From: Pedobacter caeni | Lineage (GTDB): Bacteria; Bacteroidota; Bacteroidia; Sphingobacteriales; Sphingobacteriaceae | Assembly (NCBI RefSeq): GCF_900129215.1 | Contig: NZ_FQUQ01000006.1 | Coordinates: 189,032-253,031, forward strand | Direction: 5' to 3' | Length of the DNA stretch: 64,000 nt | Shown: piece by piece, positions 50,310-59,561 of the stretch | Position numbering within the stretch: the first letter of the stretch is position 1 | Layout: each line of letters starts with the position of its first letter | Notes under the pieces: generated by a model | What the model was told of the DNA's origin: nothing | Database searches by the model: none | The model's input: the letters and a program-made list of their open reading frames with translations, nothing else | Position numbers and translations under genes: made by a program

Positions 50310-51839
50310 CTATTTAATTTCTTGTAAGGTATTTTTATAAAAAGAATCCGCATCTACTTTCATCTGTTTTAAAGAAGGCATATGGATATACAGCATATGA
50401 CCGGCTTCGTAATAGGTGAAATTGATGTTTTTTGCCTGTTCCGGTCTTAAGCCCATATGGTTAATCACATATTTAGAAGCAAAATAAGGTGTCGCAAAAT
50501 CGTAATAACCACCCAGTACCCATACTTTCATAGATGGATTTACCGACATCGCCTGTCTCATGTACTCCGCCACATTCAGGTACTTGTTCTGCACATTGCT
50601 GTAATTCCAGCGCCCAACACCACCACCAAGAATATAATAGGTCAGGTTGTTCGTATAATTGAGCTCTTTACCAAAATAGCTGAGTACACCTGCAGTGTAG
50701 GGACCCGAAATGGTACCGGTATTGCTGGGATCATATTCTGTGGAAGAACCTGTGTCATCGTAATCAATCCCGGTAAATCGGGAATCCAGACGGCCTACTG
50801 TTCGTCCCTCCTTACGCAGCAGTTCCTTATTGTACTGAGGAAGATTGATCCGCAAATTGGTCTGTCTGATAAAACTTTCCGACAGGCCGGTGTACCGGCT
50901 CAGCTGCTGAACTACTTTGGTATACTCGGCTTCCGGCAGCTTGTCGCCCTTCATTAACGCGGTACTGTAGGCATTGAGCGCAAAAGATTCCGCTTCGGCA
51001 GTCAGGGTTTTCAGGTCTTTTGCCTGCATTTCCGGGCTCAGCTGCTTGTAATACCAGGAGGTTGCGGCATAACTTGGAAGGTATAGCGGATAAGGAAGGT
51101 CATTCCCTATCGCAAAATTGATGGTCTGAAAATTTAATACCGCAGAGATCAGCACAATTCCGTTGACGTACATCTTGAAAGCACTTTGCAGATAACTGGA
51201 TAATCCTGCAGCCCTGGTGGTTCCATAGCTTTCACCAGCAAGGAATTTAGGAGAACCCCAGCGTTTGTTCTGGGTAGTATACAGTTTAATGAACTCTCCT
51301 ACCGACTGGATGTCTTCATTGTAGCCTTGAAATTCACTTTTATCCACACCAGGAGCTGCCCGGCTGAATCCCGTTCCTACAGGATCGATAAATACCAGGT
51401 CGCTTTGGTCCAGCCAGGAAAATTCATTGTTGGTATAGGAATAAGGGGGAGTCAGCGCCTCGCCTTTATCAGACATCACGATTCTTTTAGGCCCGATTAC
51501 CCCCATGTGTAACCAGACAGAAGCAGAGCCTGGCCCACCATTAAAAGTGTAGGTCACCGGCCTTTTGGTCAGGTCACCTCCATCATCTTTTGTATACGCC
51601 ACATAGAAAATATTGGCCCTCAGTTTTCCATCTTCAGTCTTTAACGGCATGTATCCGGTAGTAGCGGTATAACTGATCACTTTTCCGTTGATGGTTACCG
51701 AACCCTTCGTTTTCACGGTTTCCGCATCTCCCGTTTTTGTCTTCAGATCCTGGGATTCCGCAGTGGCGGATGCGGGTTTGGTTTGGGCAATGGACAACTG
51801 AATGCCCATTGCCACTATAAATAAGAATACTCTTTTCAT
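50310..51839 (-). CDS. S10 serine carboxypeptidase, copy 1
   Basis: 509 residues with a signal peptide (FLFIVAMGIQLSIAQ). It has FNGGPGSASVWLHMG, GESYGTTRA, GGYYDFATPYF and YEAGHMLYIH, the oxyanion hole and the Ser-Asp-His triad of the S10 family. It follows SusD by 26 bp and is followed by the second S10 gene after 2 bp. The two copies come from a tandem duplication and could have different residue preferences. Both should act in the periplasm on peptides brought in by SusC/SusD. Confidence 0.94.
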   Translation of the reverse strand: MKRVFLFIVAMGIQLSIAQTKPASATAESQDLKTKTGDAETVKTKGSVTINGKVISYTATTGYMPLKTEDGKLRANIFYVAYTKDDGGDLTKRPVTYTFNGGPGSASVWLHMGVIGPKRIVMSDKGEALTPPYSYTNNEFSWLDQSDLVFIDPVGTGFSRAAPGVDKSEFQGYNEDIQSVGEFIKLYTTQNKRWGSPKFLAGESYGTTRAAGLSSYLQSAFKMYVNGIVLISAVLNFQTINFAIGNDLPYPLYLPSYAATSWYYKQLSPEMQAKDLKTLTAEAESFALNAYSTALMKGDKLPEAEYTKVVQQLSRYTGLSESFIRQTNLRINLPQYNKELLRKEGRTVGRLDSRFTGIDYDDTGSSTEYDPSNTGTISGPYTAGVLSYFGKELNYTNNLTYYILGGGVGRWNYSNVQNKYLNVAEYMRQAMSVNPSMKVWVLGGYYDFATPYFASKYVINHMGLRPEQAKNINFTYYEAGHMLYIHMPSLKQMKVDADSFYKNTLQEIK

Positions 51840-51865
51840 GTTGATGTACCTGGATTAAAACTTAA

Positions 51866-53380
51866 TTACGGACGGGTATCCCAGAATACACGTTGCAGCA
51901 TATCAGCTCTTGCCGGTGTATTCGGATTACTGCTTCTTTCAGAAAGCGGATAGATCAGTACCCTTGGGATCTTATCGTATACAGCTACCGAAATCGGCAA
52001 TGGGGTAATCGCAGGATAACCTGTTCTTCTCCAATCGTTCCAGGGTTCCATCAATACCCCGAAGTTGGCGATGTACTTTTCATTGATGATTTGTTCCAGT
52101 TTTTGTGCATTGGTTCCGTTTAGGGTACCATTGGCAGCAACATATGCATCAATTGCACCTGCAGCTACCCCGGATTCTGCCATAGAAGAACGGATTCCTG
52201 CTTCGAAAAAGGTTTGTGCATTTCCGGGAGCACTCAGGTTTAATGCGGCTTCCGCTCTGATAAAATTATACTCCGAAAAGGTAAGCAACCTTGCCGGGGA
52301 ATTACCAGACCAGGTGATGGAAGCATCAGTAATCGTTCCATCAGAATTGACCACAACGGTATTTATTTTGGCATCTCCTTTCAGAAAGGTATTCAACCTT
52401 GAATAAGCTACGGAAGAGTTATCCAGCACACTTGCCCCTTTGTAATTCCCGCTATTGTAAGGAAAAGAAACAAAGTAAGATGGCCTGCGGGGATCAGATT
52501 TGACGTTCATCATATCTACAATTGTCCGGTTTGGGAAGAAGGAGTTTCTGAACTGTCCGCCTTCGATACTGGTCGTTGGATTTTGTCTCCCTGATTCTGA
52601 AAGAAATTTCATCTGAAAATTGTCGGCATTCGAGGTCATGAACTGCGCTCCGCTATTGATTAATGTAGTCAGCTGGGCTGAGGCAAATCCAGGATCTTTC
52701 TGACTGTAATGTAAATAAATCCGCAGTTTTAAGGTATTGGCAAACCTGATCCAATTGTTCTTTACCTCTGCCCAGACCCCCGGATAAATAGTGGTATTCC
52801 GATCCGGTTCAAATACAGAAGAGGGTGCATTAATATCCGCAATTCCGGCATCAATGACTTTAATCAGGTCCTTATAGATGGCTTCATCATCATCGTATTT
52901 AGGATAAAAATTATCCTGAAACATCGTAGCTTCACTATAGGGTACATCTCCCCAGCCATCTACCGTAACCTGATATACATAGGCTTTAAGTATTTTGGCA
53001 ACCCCTGCATAATGCGGGCTTCCTTCCTTTTCTGCTTTGGGGATGAGTTTGGCAATATCTGCCAGGAGCGTCGCAAAAATAGAGCTCCATTGATTGTTGA
53101 CATCTGAATTGTTGATGTTATAGCGTTCGTATTCTTTAAAAGTTTGCGAAGTATTGGTCGTTTGACCGGAAAATTGCTGCATCATTAATCCGCTGTAACG
53201 GAAGAGGTCACTGGTACCCAGGTATCCTACATTCACGGTGATGGAAGGCAACAGTTGTGCTACCGGAACATCGGCTGCATTGTTAGGATCTACATTGACA
53301 TCATAGAATTTTTTACAGGAATGGAACAAGCTTCCAAAAAGCAACAGGCTTGTGCATATCAGGGTTTTATTCGGTTTCAT
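51866..53380 (-). CDS. SusD/RagB-type outer-membrane lipoprotein
   Basis: 504 residues with a lipoprotein signal (lipobox FHSC, Cys22). The features DVNVDPNN, LLADIAKLIPKAE, RIYLHYSQKDPGFA and the C-terminal LIYPLSERSSNPNTP are those of the SusD-like 2 group. It forms the lid of the SusC channel and binds the substrate at the cell surface. In this locus the substrate is presumably a peptide. It starts 33 bp after the SusC stop. Confidence 0.94.
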   Translation of the reverse strand: MKPNKTLICTSLLLFGSLFHSCKKFYDVNVDPNNAADVPVAQLLPSITVNVGYLGTSDLFRYSGLMMQQFSGQTTNTSQTFKEYERYNINNSDVNNQWSSIFATLLADIAKLIPKAEKEGSPHYAGVAKILKAYVYQVTVDGWGDVPYSEATMFQDNFYPKYDDDEAIYKDLIKVIDAGIADINAPSSVFEPDRNTTIYPGVWAEVKNNWIRFANTLKLRIYLHYSQKDPGFASAQLTTLINSGAQFMTSNADNFQMKFLSESGRQNPTTSIEGGQFRNSFFPNRTIVDMMNVKSDPRRPSYFVSFPYNSGNYKGASVLDNSSVAYSRLNTFLKGDAKINTVVVNSDGTITDASITWSGNSPARLLTFSEYNFIRAEAALNLSAPGNAQTFFEAGIRSSMAESGVAAGAIDAYVAANGTLNGTNAQKLEQIINEKYIANFGVLMEPWNDWRRTGYPAITPLPISVAVYDKIPRVLIYPLSERSSNPNTPARADMLQRVFWDTRP

Positions 53381-53413
53381 AACGCTTATTTGAAAATTTC
53401 TTAAATCAGTTAA

Positions 53414-56400
53414 TTAAAATGTAGCCCTTAAAGTTGCCCCAAAGATTCTTGCTACCGGCTGTATTCCAAATTCCAGCCCCCTGGCATTTCCTACCCCCAA
53501 TACATTCTGCTCAGGATCCAGATGCGGGAAATTAGGCGCATAGGTCAACAGGTTACGTCCATAAACCGACAATTGTAAACGGCTGATGAATTTGGTTCTT
53601 GCCAACAGTTCTTTAGGCAGGGAATAAGTGAAGGTCGCTTCCCTTAATTTCAGGAAGGTCGCGTCCAGCACATAGCCCTCCCAGGCCACATATTTACCCT
53701 GAAGCCCCCAGTAATCCTGTGCAGATACCCTGGTCGTATTCGGGCTCCCATCGGCACGTACACCTTCAAACAAGTAAGGGGTAGATACTGATCCATCCGC
53801 ATTGAAACGATCAAATTCGGCAGTTTCCTTAGCCACACCATTGATTCTCAAATCTCCAACCGTTCTGGAAAGAAGGTCTCCCTTATACTTGAAATCAAGC
53901 AGGAAAGAGAAACTGAATGCTTTATAAGTGAAGGTGTTTGTTAAACCTGCGGTGAACTTAGGGTTCGGGTTTCCTACCGGTCCGACCTCATTGGTGGCTT
54001 GAGGCAAACCGTTTGCCTTGATGATCATCCGTCCCTCAGCATCCCTCAGGTACATATTGGAATAGATCAAACCATAAGGTTGCCCCGCAACCGCCTGAAC
54101 GTTTGGTGAGGTAAAGCCGCCTAAAGAAATCAGGCTCACGCCAGGAGCCAGCTCTTTAACCACCGACTTAAACGTGGTGAAATTCAGCATGGCATCCCAG
54201 GTAAAGTTTTCCGTTTTTATGGGTGTACCGCTAAGCAGGAATTCCAGCCCTTTGGTAGAGAGCTTTCCTGCATTTTTAGTCTGCCCGGTAAAACCAGAGC
54301 TTCCAGGTACAGGAACATTGAAGATCAGATTTCTGGAATCGCGTTTATAAACTGATAAATCAAGCGCTAACCTGTTATCGAAGAAACTCAGCTCTGTTCC
54401 CAGTTCTATCTCCCGGGTAAACTCAGGGAGGATATCCATATTTCCATAAGTATTGGCATAAGTATATCCCGCCAGGCCATTAAATGGGAAATTAACCGCT
54501 GTTGAGCTAAACCCATCTGCTGCTCCGGCAAGTCCGTAAGAAGTAGAAGTATCATAGGCATTAGCCCCTTTACCTACTTCCCCGATATTGGCCCTGATTT
54601 TTGCCGAGCTCAACACTTTGCCTTTCAGCTCCGGAAAAGCTTCTGTAGGGACAAAACTAACAGCCACAGCAGGATAAAAGATCGACCTGTTTTTCTTAGC
54701 CAGTGTAGAAGAAAAATCGTTACGTGCTTTAACATTCAGGTTCAGATAAGACTTATATCCGATAGAAAGGTCTCCAAAAAAACCCATTAGTCTTGTTTTG
54801 GTAAAGCTATCCTCTGCCCTGTAGGTCGTAAAGTTCTTCAGGTTTGCAAAGCCGGGAATGGTAATCCCTGTCCCTGTGGCAATGATGCTTTTATCATAAC
54901 CCGACAGAATTTCATTTCCAAGGGTGGCGGAAAGGTTAATGTCCCCATAAGTTTTATTGGCCGTCAGCGTAAAATAACTACTGAGGTTCCGGCTCATGCT
55001 TTGCCTTTCTATAATTCCGCCCGCTCCTGCTGAGCCCGTGTTTCCATTACTTCTTACCCCTTTATCATCAAATCCGGTAAACGTATTGTTGAATACATCT
55101 ACCCCGACTTTCAGATCCGCCTGCAACCAGGAGGTAAAATCATATTTCAGGTTCAGGTTTCCAAAAAACCGGTTCAGTTCCTGATTGCTGGTAATGTGGT
55201 CTATAGACCAGTAAGGGTTTTCTTCTGAGCTGGAATACCAGACCTGTGCGCCTGTAGCATCGGTCACAGGAAGTCCGGAGATGTCATAACTCCTTGGGGC
55301 ATAAATTGCACGCCATAAAGGATTCGCACCCTGGTTACCTGCCTGAGTCCGGTTGGATTTATTATTGATAAAAGAGAAGGAAGTATTCATCTTCAGTTTA
55401 TCACTGAGCGTTGCCCCCATATTTCCACTGAAGGTATTTTTATACAGCTTATTTCCAGGGACCAATGCGTCCTGGGTGTTATTTCCATAAGAAACCCGGT
55501 AGTTATATTTATCAGTGGCACCCGAGAAACTAACCGTGTTGTCTAAAGCCAGTTGCGACTGAAGAATGTCCCGTACATTGTTCGGATAAGCTTGTAAGGT
55601 GACTGTATTTCCGAGAATATCGGTCACCTGTTGTCCGGCAAACCGTGGCCCCCATGAAGTCGGTTTAGGATCCCATTTGTTAATCTGCGCAGGAGTCGCA
55701 TCTTTTCCATAAATCCCTTTGGATCCCATTGCATATTCATTCTGATACTCAGGAAACCTGTTGATGCTTCCCCATGAGGTGTTAGAAGTAAAGGAAACTT
55801 CACTCTTTGATCCTTGCTTACCTTTTTTAGTGGTGATGAGAATCACCCCTGAAGCAGCCCTGGAACCATAAAGAACCGTTGCTGCAGCTCCTTTTAAGAC
55901 ACTGATGCTTTCGATATCTTCAGGATTCACATCTGCGGCCCTGCTGGAGCTGGCCACCCCTGCATTCACACTATTTGAGCCGCCACCATTGTCGATGGGC
56001 ACCCCATCAATCACATATAAAGGCTGGTTACTTCTGGTGATGCTGGAAAAACCTCTGATGGTCACGTTGGAACTGGTAAAACCTCCACCCGATCCGGAAA
56101 TCTGGACACCGGCCACTTTTCCTGCCAGTGCGTTGGTTAGGTCTGATGTTGGTGCTTTAGTCAGGCTTTCCGCACTGACTTTGCTCACGCCATACCCCAG
56201 GGTTTTCTTATCTCTTTGAATTCCAAATGAGGTGACCACCACTTCTTCCAGGCTCCTGGGGTCTTCAGTCAGCATGATCTGATAATCATTTTGTGCTCCT
56301 ACCAGCACCTTCTGGGTCGTATAACCGATAAAACTAATGAGAAGCGTTGAATTGTTGGGTACCTGGATACTGAATTTACCATTGCCACTTGTTACTGTGC

Positions 56401-56551
56401 CAATAGATGTACCTTCTACCTTGATAGAGACACCCGGAATTGGCTGTTGGTCTTCCTTAGCGGTTACAGTTCCGGTAATCGTTTTGTTCTGCGCATGCGC
56501 TATGGAATAGCAACATAAAAGCACAGAAAAAAGAAGTAATACTTTTTTCAT
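53414..56551 (-). CDS. SusC/RagA-type TonB-dependent transporter
   Basis: 1045 residues with a signal peptide, then a carboxypeptidase-D-like beta domain (about 22-105, ITGTVTAKEDQQPIPGVSI), the plug (about 115-235, with the SusC box SLEEVVVTSFGIQRDKKTLG) and a 22-strand barrel. No STN domain is present, so it is not coupled to a FecR/sigma pair. It exchanges energy with TonB to import substrates from the SusD pocket. It is the first gene of the operon; the AraC gene upstream and the repeats at 56653-56693 probably control it. Confidence 0.95.
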   Translation of the reverse strand: MKKVLLLFSVLLCCYSIAHAQNKTITGTVTAKEDQQPIPGVSIKVEGTSIGTVTSGNGKFSIQVPNNSTLLISFIGYTTQKVLVGAQNDYQIMLTEDPRSLEEVVVTSFGIQRDKKTLGYGVSKVSAESLTKAPTSDLTNALAGKVAGVQISGSGGGFTSSNVTIRGFSSITRSNQPLYVIDGVPIDNGGGSNSVNAGVASSSRAADVNPEDIESISVLKGAAATVLYGSRAASGVILITTKKGKQGSKSEVSFTSNTSWGSINRFPEYQNEYAMGSKGIYGKDATPAQINKWDPKPTSWGPRFAGQQVTDILGNTVTLQAYPNNVRDILQSQLALDNTVSFSGATDKYNYRVSYGNNTQDALVPGNKLYKNTFSGNMGATLSDKLKMNTSFSFINNKSNRTQAGNQGANPLWRAIYAPRSYDISGLPVTDATGAQVWYSSSEENPYWSIDHITSNQELNRFFGNLNLKYDFTSWLQADLKVGVDVFNNTFTGFDDKGVRSNGNTGSAGAGGIIERQSMSRNLSSYFTLTANKTYGDINLSATLGNEILSGYDKSIIATGTGITIPGFANLKNFTTYRAEDSFTKTRLMGFFGDLSIGYKSYLNLNVKARNDFSSTLAKKNRSIFYPAVAVSFVPTEAFPELKGKVLSSAKIRANIGEVGKGANAYDTSTSYGLAGAADGFSSTAVNFPFNGLAGYTYANTYGNMDILPEFTREIELGTELSFFDNRLALDLSVYKRDSRNLIFNVPVPGSSGFTGQTKNAGKLSTKGLEFLLSGTPIKTENFTWDAMLNFTTFKSVVKELAPGVSLISLGGFTSPNVQAVAGQPYGLIYSNMYLRDAEGRMIIKANGLPQATNEVGPVGNPNPKFTAGLTNTFTYKAFSFSFLLDFKYKGDLLSRTVGDLRINGVAKETAEFDRFNADGSVSTPYLFEGVRADGSPNTTRVSAQDYWGLQGKYVAWEGYVLDATFLKLREATFTYSLPKELLARTKFISRLQLSVYGRNLLTYAPNFPHLDPEQNVLGVGNARGLEFGIQPVARIFGATLRATF

Positions 56552-56614
56552 AATTCGGCTTGCTTGGGTTTAGTGAAAAGGTTAGTTAGAAGGTGGTTGG
56601 CCTTCCTGGTTAAC

Positions 56615-56693
56615 CAAATTTAATACAGCAAGCCTGTAAATTGTAGGCTATTATTGTCTACTACTTATCAAAAATTGTCTAATATTCTCAAAA
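56615..56693 (-). promoter_or_regulatory. SusC operon promoter with tandem activator sites
   Basis: Minus strand -7 TAAATTTG (56622-56615), start near 56611, leader about 60 nt; no good -33 element. Upstream are two near-identical units beginning ATTGTCTA and ending TCAAAA on the plus strand (56653-56673, 21 bp; 56674-56693, 20 bp), with the start of a third (ATTG at 56694). They cover about -42 to -83 from the start. The geometry is that of AraC-family sites. Confidence 0.7.
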
Positions 56694-56782
56694 ATTGATG
56701 CAAATGCAAAAACAGGCCTAATCCCTGAAAATCAGGAGGTTTTAATTGATGCATTTGGAAAGGTTGGTTTTTATTCCCGGCA

Positions 56783-57745
56783 CTAAAACAACAAAAGAAA
56801 ATCATTCATCAACAGGAGATAGAAAGAGACAAAGAAAGAACCAATTGCTTTATTAATTGGCACTTCTGCGCTTTTAAACTTGTACTTCCTGATGTAATCT
56901 TTTGGAGCCATAGAAGTAATCTTCTTAAACACCCGGTTAAAAGTGATGATGCTGTTGAATCCTGTGGTATAAGCAACGGAAGAAATACAATCAAAATCAC
57001 CGCTGATGATTTTTTTACAGGCTTCGTTTACGCGGATTTCGTGCAAAAATGACAAATAGGTTTTTCGGGTATGCCTTTTAAAATACTTACAGAAAGCATG
57101 GGGCGTAATACAGGCGATCGCGGCAATTTTGTGGAGCGAGATGTCTTCTGAATAATGATCAATGGTATATTGGTAGACATCATTCATCCGCTCTCCTTCA
57201 GAATCGGTAAAGGAGTGGTTTGAAAAGCCGGTGGAAAGAGATTTCCAGTCTTTCACATTATTGGCACAACACTGCAGGAGTTTGATCAGGTTCAGGAGCC
57301 GGTCTAACCCTTCTGAATCCCTCACCTCTTTCACCATTCCGGAAAGTTGTAAGACCGCTGATGAGGGCACCTGTAACCCAAATACAGTGGCTTCCAGGAA
57401 CCTTTTCACCGGTTCCATTTCCGGCAGTTCCAGCAGGCTGGCTAAATTATGTTTATGGTCAAAAAAGATATGGATGGCATGTATGTTATTGCGGTAACTT
57501 TCTCCGAAATGACTGGCATTGGAACGGAAGAGATGGGGTTGGTCACTACCAATAAAATAGAGATCTCCCGGTTTGCAGGGCTGGGTATAATTTCCTGCAA
57601 TCAATGTCCCCTCGCCCTTTATGATTAAGGTGATCTGTACTTCTTTATGACGGTGCAGGTAATTGTAAAAATAAGGCAATATGTCTTCCTGTACTACGAT
57701 CGAGTATTCATTTGCAACGGGGACGGTGAATTGAAGTACTTTCAT
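56783..57745 (-). CDS. AraC-family activator
   Basis: 320 residues from the ATG at 57745 (MKVLQFTVPVANEYS). The longer frame from 57802 is not needed. The N-terminal cupin (about 1-130) has VQITLIIKGEGTLIAGNYT and PGDLYFIGSDQPHLFRS. The C-terminal pair of helix-turn-helix motifs (about 205-300) reads ISLHKIAAIACITPHAFCKY and ISSVAYTTGFNSIITFNRVF. It is upstream of the SusC operon, on the same strand, and should activate it in response to a peptide or amino-acid ligand. Confidence 0.93.
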   Translation of the reverse strand: MKVLQFTVPVANEYSIVVQEDILPYFYNYLHRHKEVQITLIIKGEGTLIAGNYTQPCKPGDLYFIGSDQPHLFRSNASHFGESYRNNIHAIHIFFDHKHNLASLLELPEMEPVKRFLEATVFGLQVPSSAVLQLSGMVKEVRDSEGLDRLLNLIKLLQCCANNVKDWKSLSTGFSNHSFTDSEGERMNDVYQYTIDHYSEDISLHKIAAIACITPHAFCKYFKRHTRKTYLSFLHEIRVNEACKKIISGDFDCISSVAYTTGFNSIITFNRVFKKITSMAPKDYIRKYKFKSAEVPINKAIGSFFVSFYLLLMNDFLLLF

Positions 57746-58160
57746 ACAATCAATATTACCATAAAAAGAATAATTTTTATAGCCTTTTAACCTCCGTAAC
57801 AAGAATCATACTTTTCCCGCACCGCTGCTCAAATGAAAACCATAAGAAACTGCTTATAAAATACTTAACAGAAAAAAAACGATAAACTATCCAAAAGCAT
57901 CAATTCATTAAGTCTGAAGTATAAACTTTTTATCAGAATCAGCAAGAGGCAGGTGCTTACAGACAATCAGGATAGAAACAGTTAATCAACTAAGCACACA
58001 GGTGATCAGATCAGACCCAAAGGCCATGTTCAATTGCCTGGTCACTATCAAAGAAGTTACAGAAATAAGAATCGCTGTAAAACAACAAAGCAATACTTTG
58101 GCGCTCTGCCAGGTATTGCTTTGTATATATAAGGATAGGGATGTGCTGAGTATGATTTGC
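57746..58160. other. Intergenic region with one hairpin
   Basis: About 415 bp between the AraC and DUF1508 genes. A strong hairpin lies at 58085-58124; the rest is AT-rich and I see no gene, repeat or RNA that I can support. The frames that cross it are short and have no recognisable product. Confidence 0.5.
58085..58124 (-). terminator. Terminator of the DUF1508 gene
   Basis: ACAAAGCAATAC (58085-58096) and GTATTGCTTTGT (58113-58124) pair perfectly over 12 bp, and TGGC/GCCA continues the stem inside. It lies 37 bp after the DUF1508 stop and is followed by a T-rich stretch on the minus strand. Confidence 0.75.
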
Positions 58161-58523
58161 TTACAAGCTCATCTCAACTTCTTTCTGGGCAAGGCTGCTC
58201 AGGTCTTCCAATTCTGCATCGTGGGTATAACTTCTTACTGCTGCGATGCTACGTTCCATATCGAGCCAGTAAGTATAATAACCACTGCGTCCCAATACCT
58301 GGTTGTCCGCATCCTTCAAAATAAAATAAGAACCCTGCTCGTCCGACTGGCGGCTGAAACGCTGAGCGAATTTTGAATTTGTCCTAACAAGGTCAATTTG
58401 CTTTTCGCAAGCGATTTTCGCAATCGTCCGGTCCGAACTCCGCAATACGATATCGCCGGATTTCAACTTTAGGTTAAAATGGTACTTGTTGTCAAAGTCT
58501 TTTATAATCTGAAATTTTGCCAT
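58161..58523 (-). CDS. DUF1508 (YegP-like) protein
   Basis: 120 residues made of two similar units, the DUF1508 pattern: FQIIKDFDNKYHFNLKLKSG plus ILRSSDRTIAKIACEKQI, and then GSYFILKDADNQVLGRSGYY plus AAVRSYTHDAEL. The function of the family is not known; members are common in proteobacteria and Bacteroidota. It has a -7 element (58547-58554) and a good terminator, so it is monocistronic. Confidence 0.88.
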   Translation of the reverse strand: MAKFQIIKDFDNKYHFNLKLKSGDIVLRSSDRTIAKIACEKQIDLVRTNSKFAQRFSRQSDEQGSYFILKDADNQVLGRSGYYTYWLDMERSIAAVRSYTHDAELEDLSSLAQKEVEMSL

Positions 58524-58546
58524 AACTCATTTAAAGTTTACGACTG

Positions 58547-58554
58547 CAAATTTA
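58547..58554 (-). promoter_or_regulatory. -7 element of the DUF1508 gene
   Basis: Minus strand TAAATTTG, exact. The predicted start is near 58543, 20 nt before the ATG. Confidence 0.5.
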
Positions 58555-58677
58555 AGATCGCAGGAAATAAAAAACACGTAACAGTGTCAGTCTAAAAACT
58601 GATAAATATCAATTTTATTTAAAAGTTATTACCTCAACATGACCTTTAATAGTTAAAGAATGCAAAAAAAATAGAAG

Positions 58678-58685
58678 TAACTTTG
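58678..58685 (+). promoter_or_regulatory. -7 element of the Crp/Fnr gene
   Basis: TAACTTTG matches TAnnTTTG. The predicted start is near 58689, about 53 nt before the ATG at 58742. Confidence 0.45.
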
Positions 58686-58741
58686 CAGCATCAAAAAGTA
58701 TTGATCATTGGATTCAATAGTAAAGTACAGAGAACGAGAAT

Positions 58742-59464
58742 ATGAGCCTATCCGGAATTTTTCCAATTGATCAGTGGAACTTTAAATCACAATCTATACT
58801 GAAAAGTATTCCTACAGAAGATCATGACCGCCTTTGCGTCAACATGACTGTAGAGAGCTACAATAAAGGAGATGTCATCTTTAAGGAAGGTGCTGTTCCT
58901 TCCGGGATCTTTTACATCCAAAAAGGAATCGTAAAAAAGTATAAGGTAGACCGCGATGGCAGGGAACAGATCATTTATGTAGCAGGTAGTTCTGAGCTGA
59001 TTGGATATCACGCCATCCTTGCCGAAGATCGTTACCCCGACTCTGCAACTGCAATAGAAGACTGCATTATTGCCTTTATTCCTAAAGAAGATTTCCTGGA
59101 GGTATTACACAGTTCGGTGATCTTATCTCAACGCCTGTTGAAGAATATGAGCCATGAATATGCCGTCTTAACTAATAACATTTCTGTATTTACCCAAAGA
59201 ACAGCCCGGGAACGGGTAGCCATCACTTTGATCGTATTAAGAGAGAAATATAAAAATGAGGAAGCCAATGAAGATACCATTAACATCTCCAGAAGTGACC
59301 TTTCCAATATGGCGGGTATTGCCAAAGAAAACCTGGTCCGCATCCTGAAGGAATTTAAAACACTGGGTATCCTTTATACTGAGGGTAGGAAGATCATGAT
59401 TACAGACATCAGAATGCTGGCAGAAATCTCCAGTTACAGTAACAAAACCCTGAAACTTCGCTAA
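58742..59464 (+). CDS. Crp/Fnr-family regulator
   Basis: 240 residues. The cyclic-nucleotide-binding-like barrel (about 25-140) has YNKGDVIFKEGAVPSGIFYI and AGSSELIGYHAILAEDRYP. The C-terminal helix-turn-helix (about 165-225) has INISRSDLSNMAGIAKENLV and RILKEFKTLGILYTEGRK. The Fnr cysteine cluster is absent, so it does not sense oxygen by an Fe-S centre. The ligand is unknown. It stands alone, and no target can be named from the neighbourhood. Confidence 0.92.
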   Translation: MSLSGIFPIDQWNFKSQSILKSIPTEDHDRLCVNMTVESYNKGDVIFKEGAVPSGIFYIQKGIVKKYKVDRDGREQIIYVAGSSELIGYHAILAEDRYPDSATAIEDCIIAFIPKEDFLEVLHSSVILSQRLLKNMSHEYAVLTNNISVFTQRTARERVAITLIVLREKYKNEEANEDTINISRSDLSNMAGIAKENLVRILKEFKTLGILYTEGRKIMITDIRMLAEISSYSNKTLKLR

Positions 59465-59561
59465 GGGCTCCCCCCCTGTTCAGTAAAAACTTTTGGCAGT
59501 TTTCTCAAGCCCGTTTTTTCCTTATCGGATATCACATGCTGTGATTTCCAAACCGGCAACT

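Noticed and set aside
58002..58376. A 124-codon frame on the plus strand
   Set aside because: It runs against the well-supported DUF1508 gene and through its terminator hairpin, and its translation is Cys/Ile-rich without any recognisable motif.
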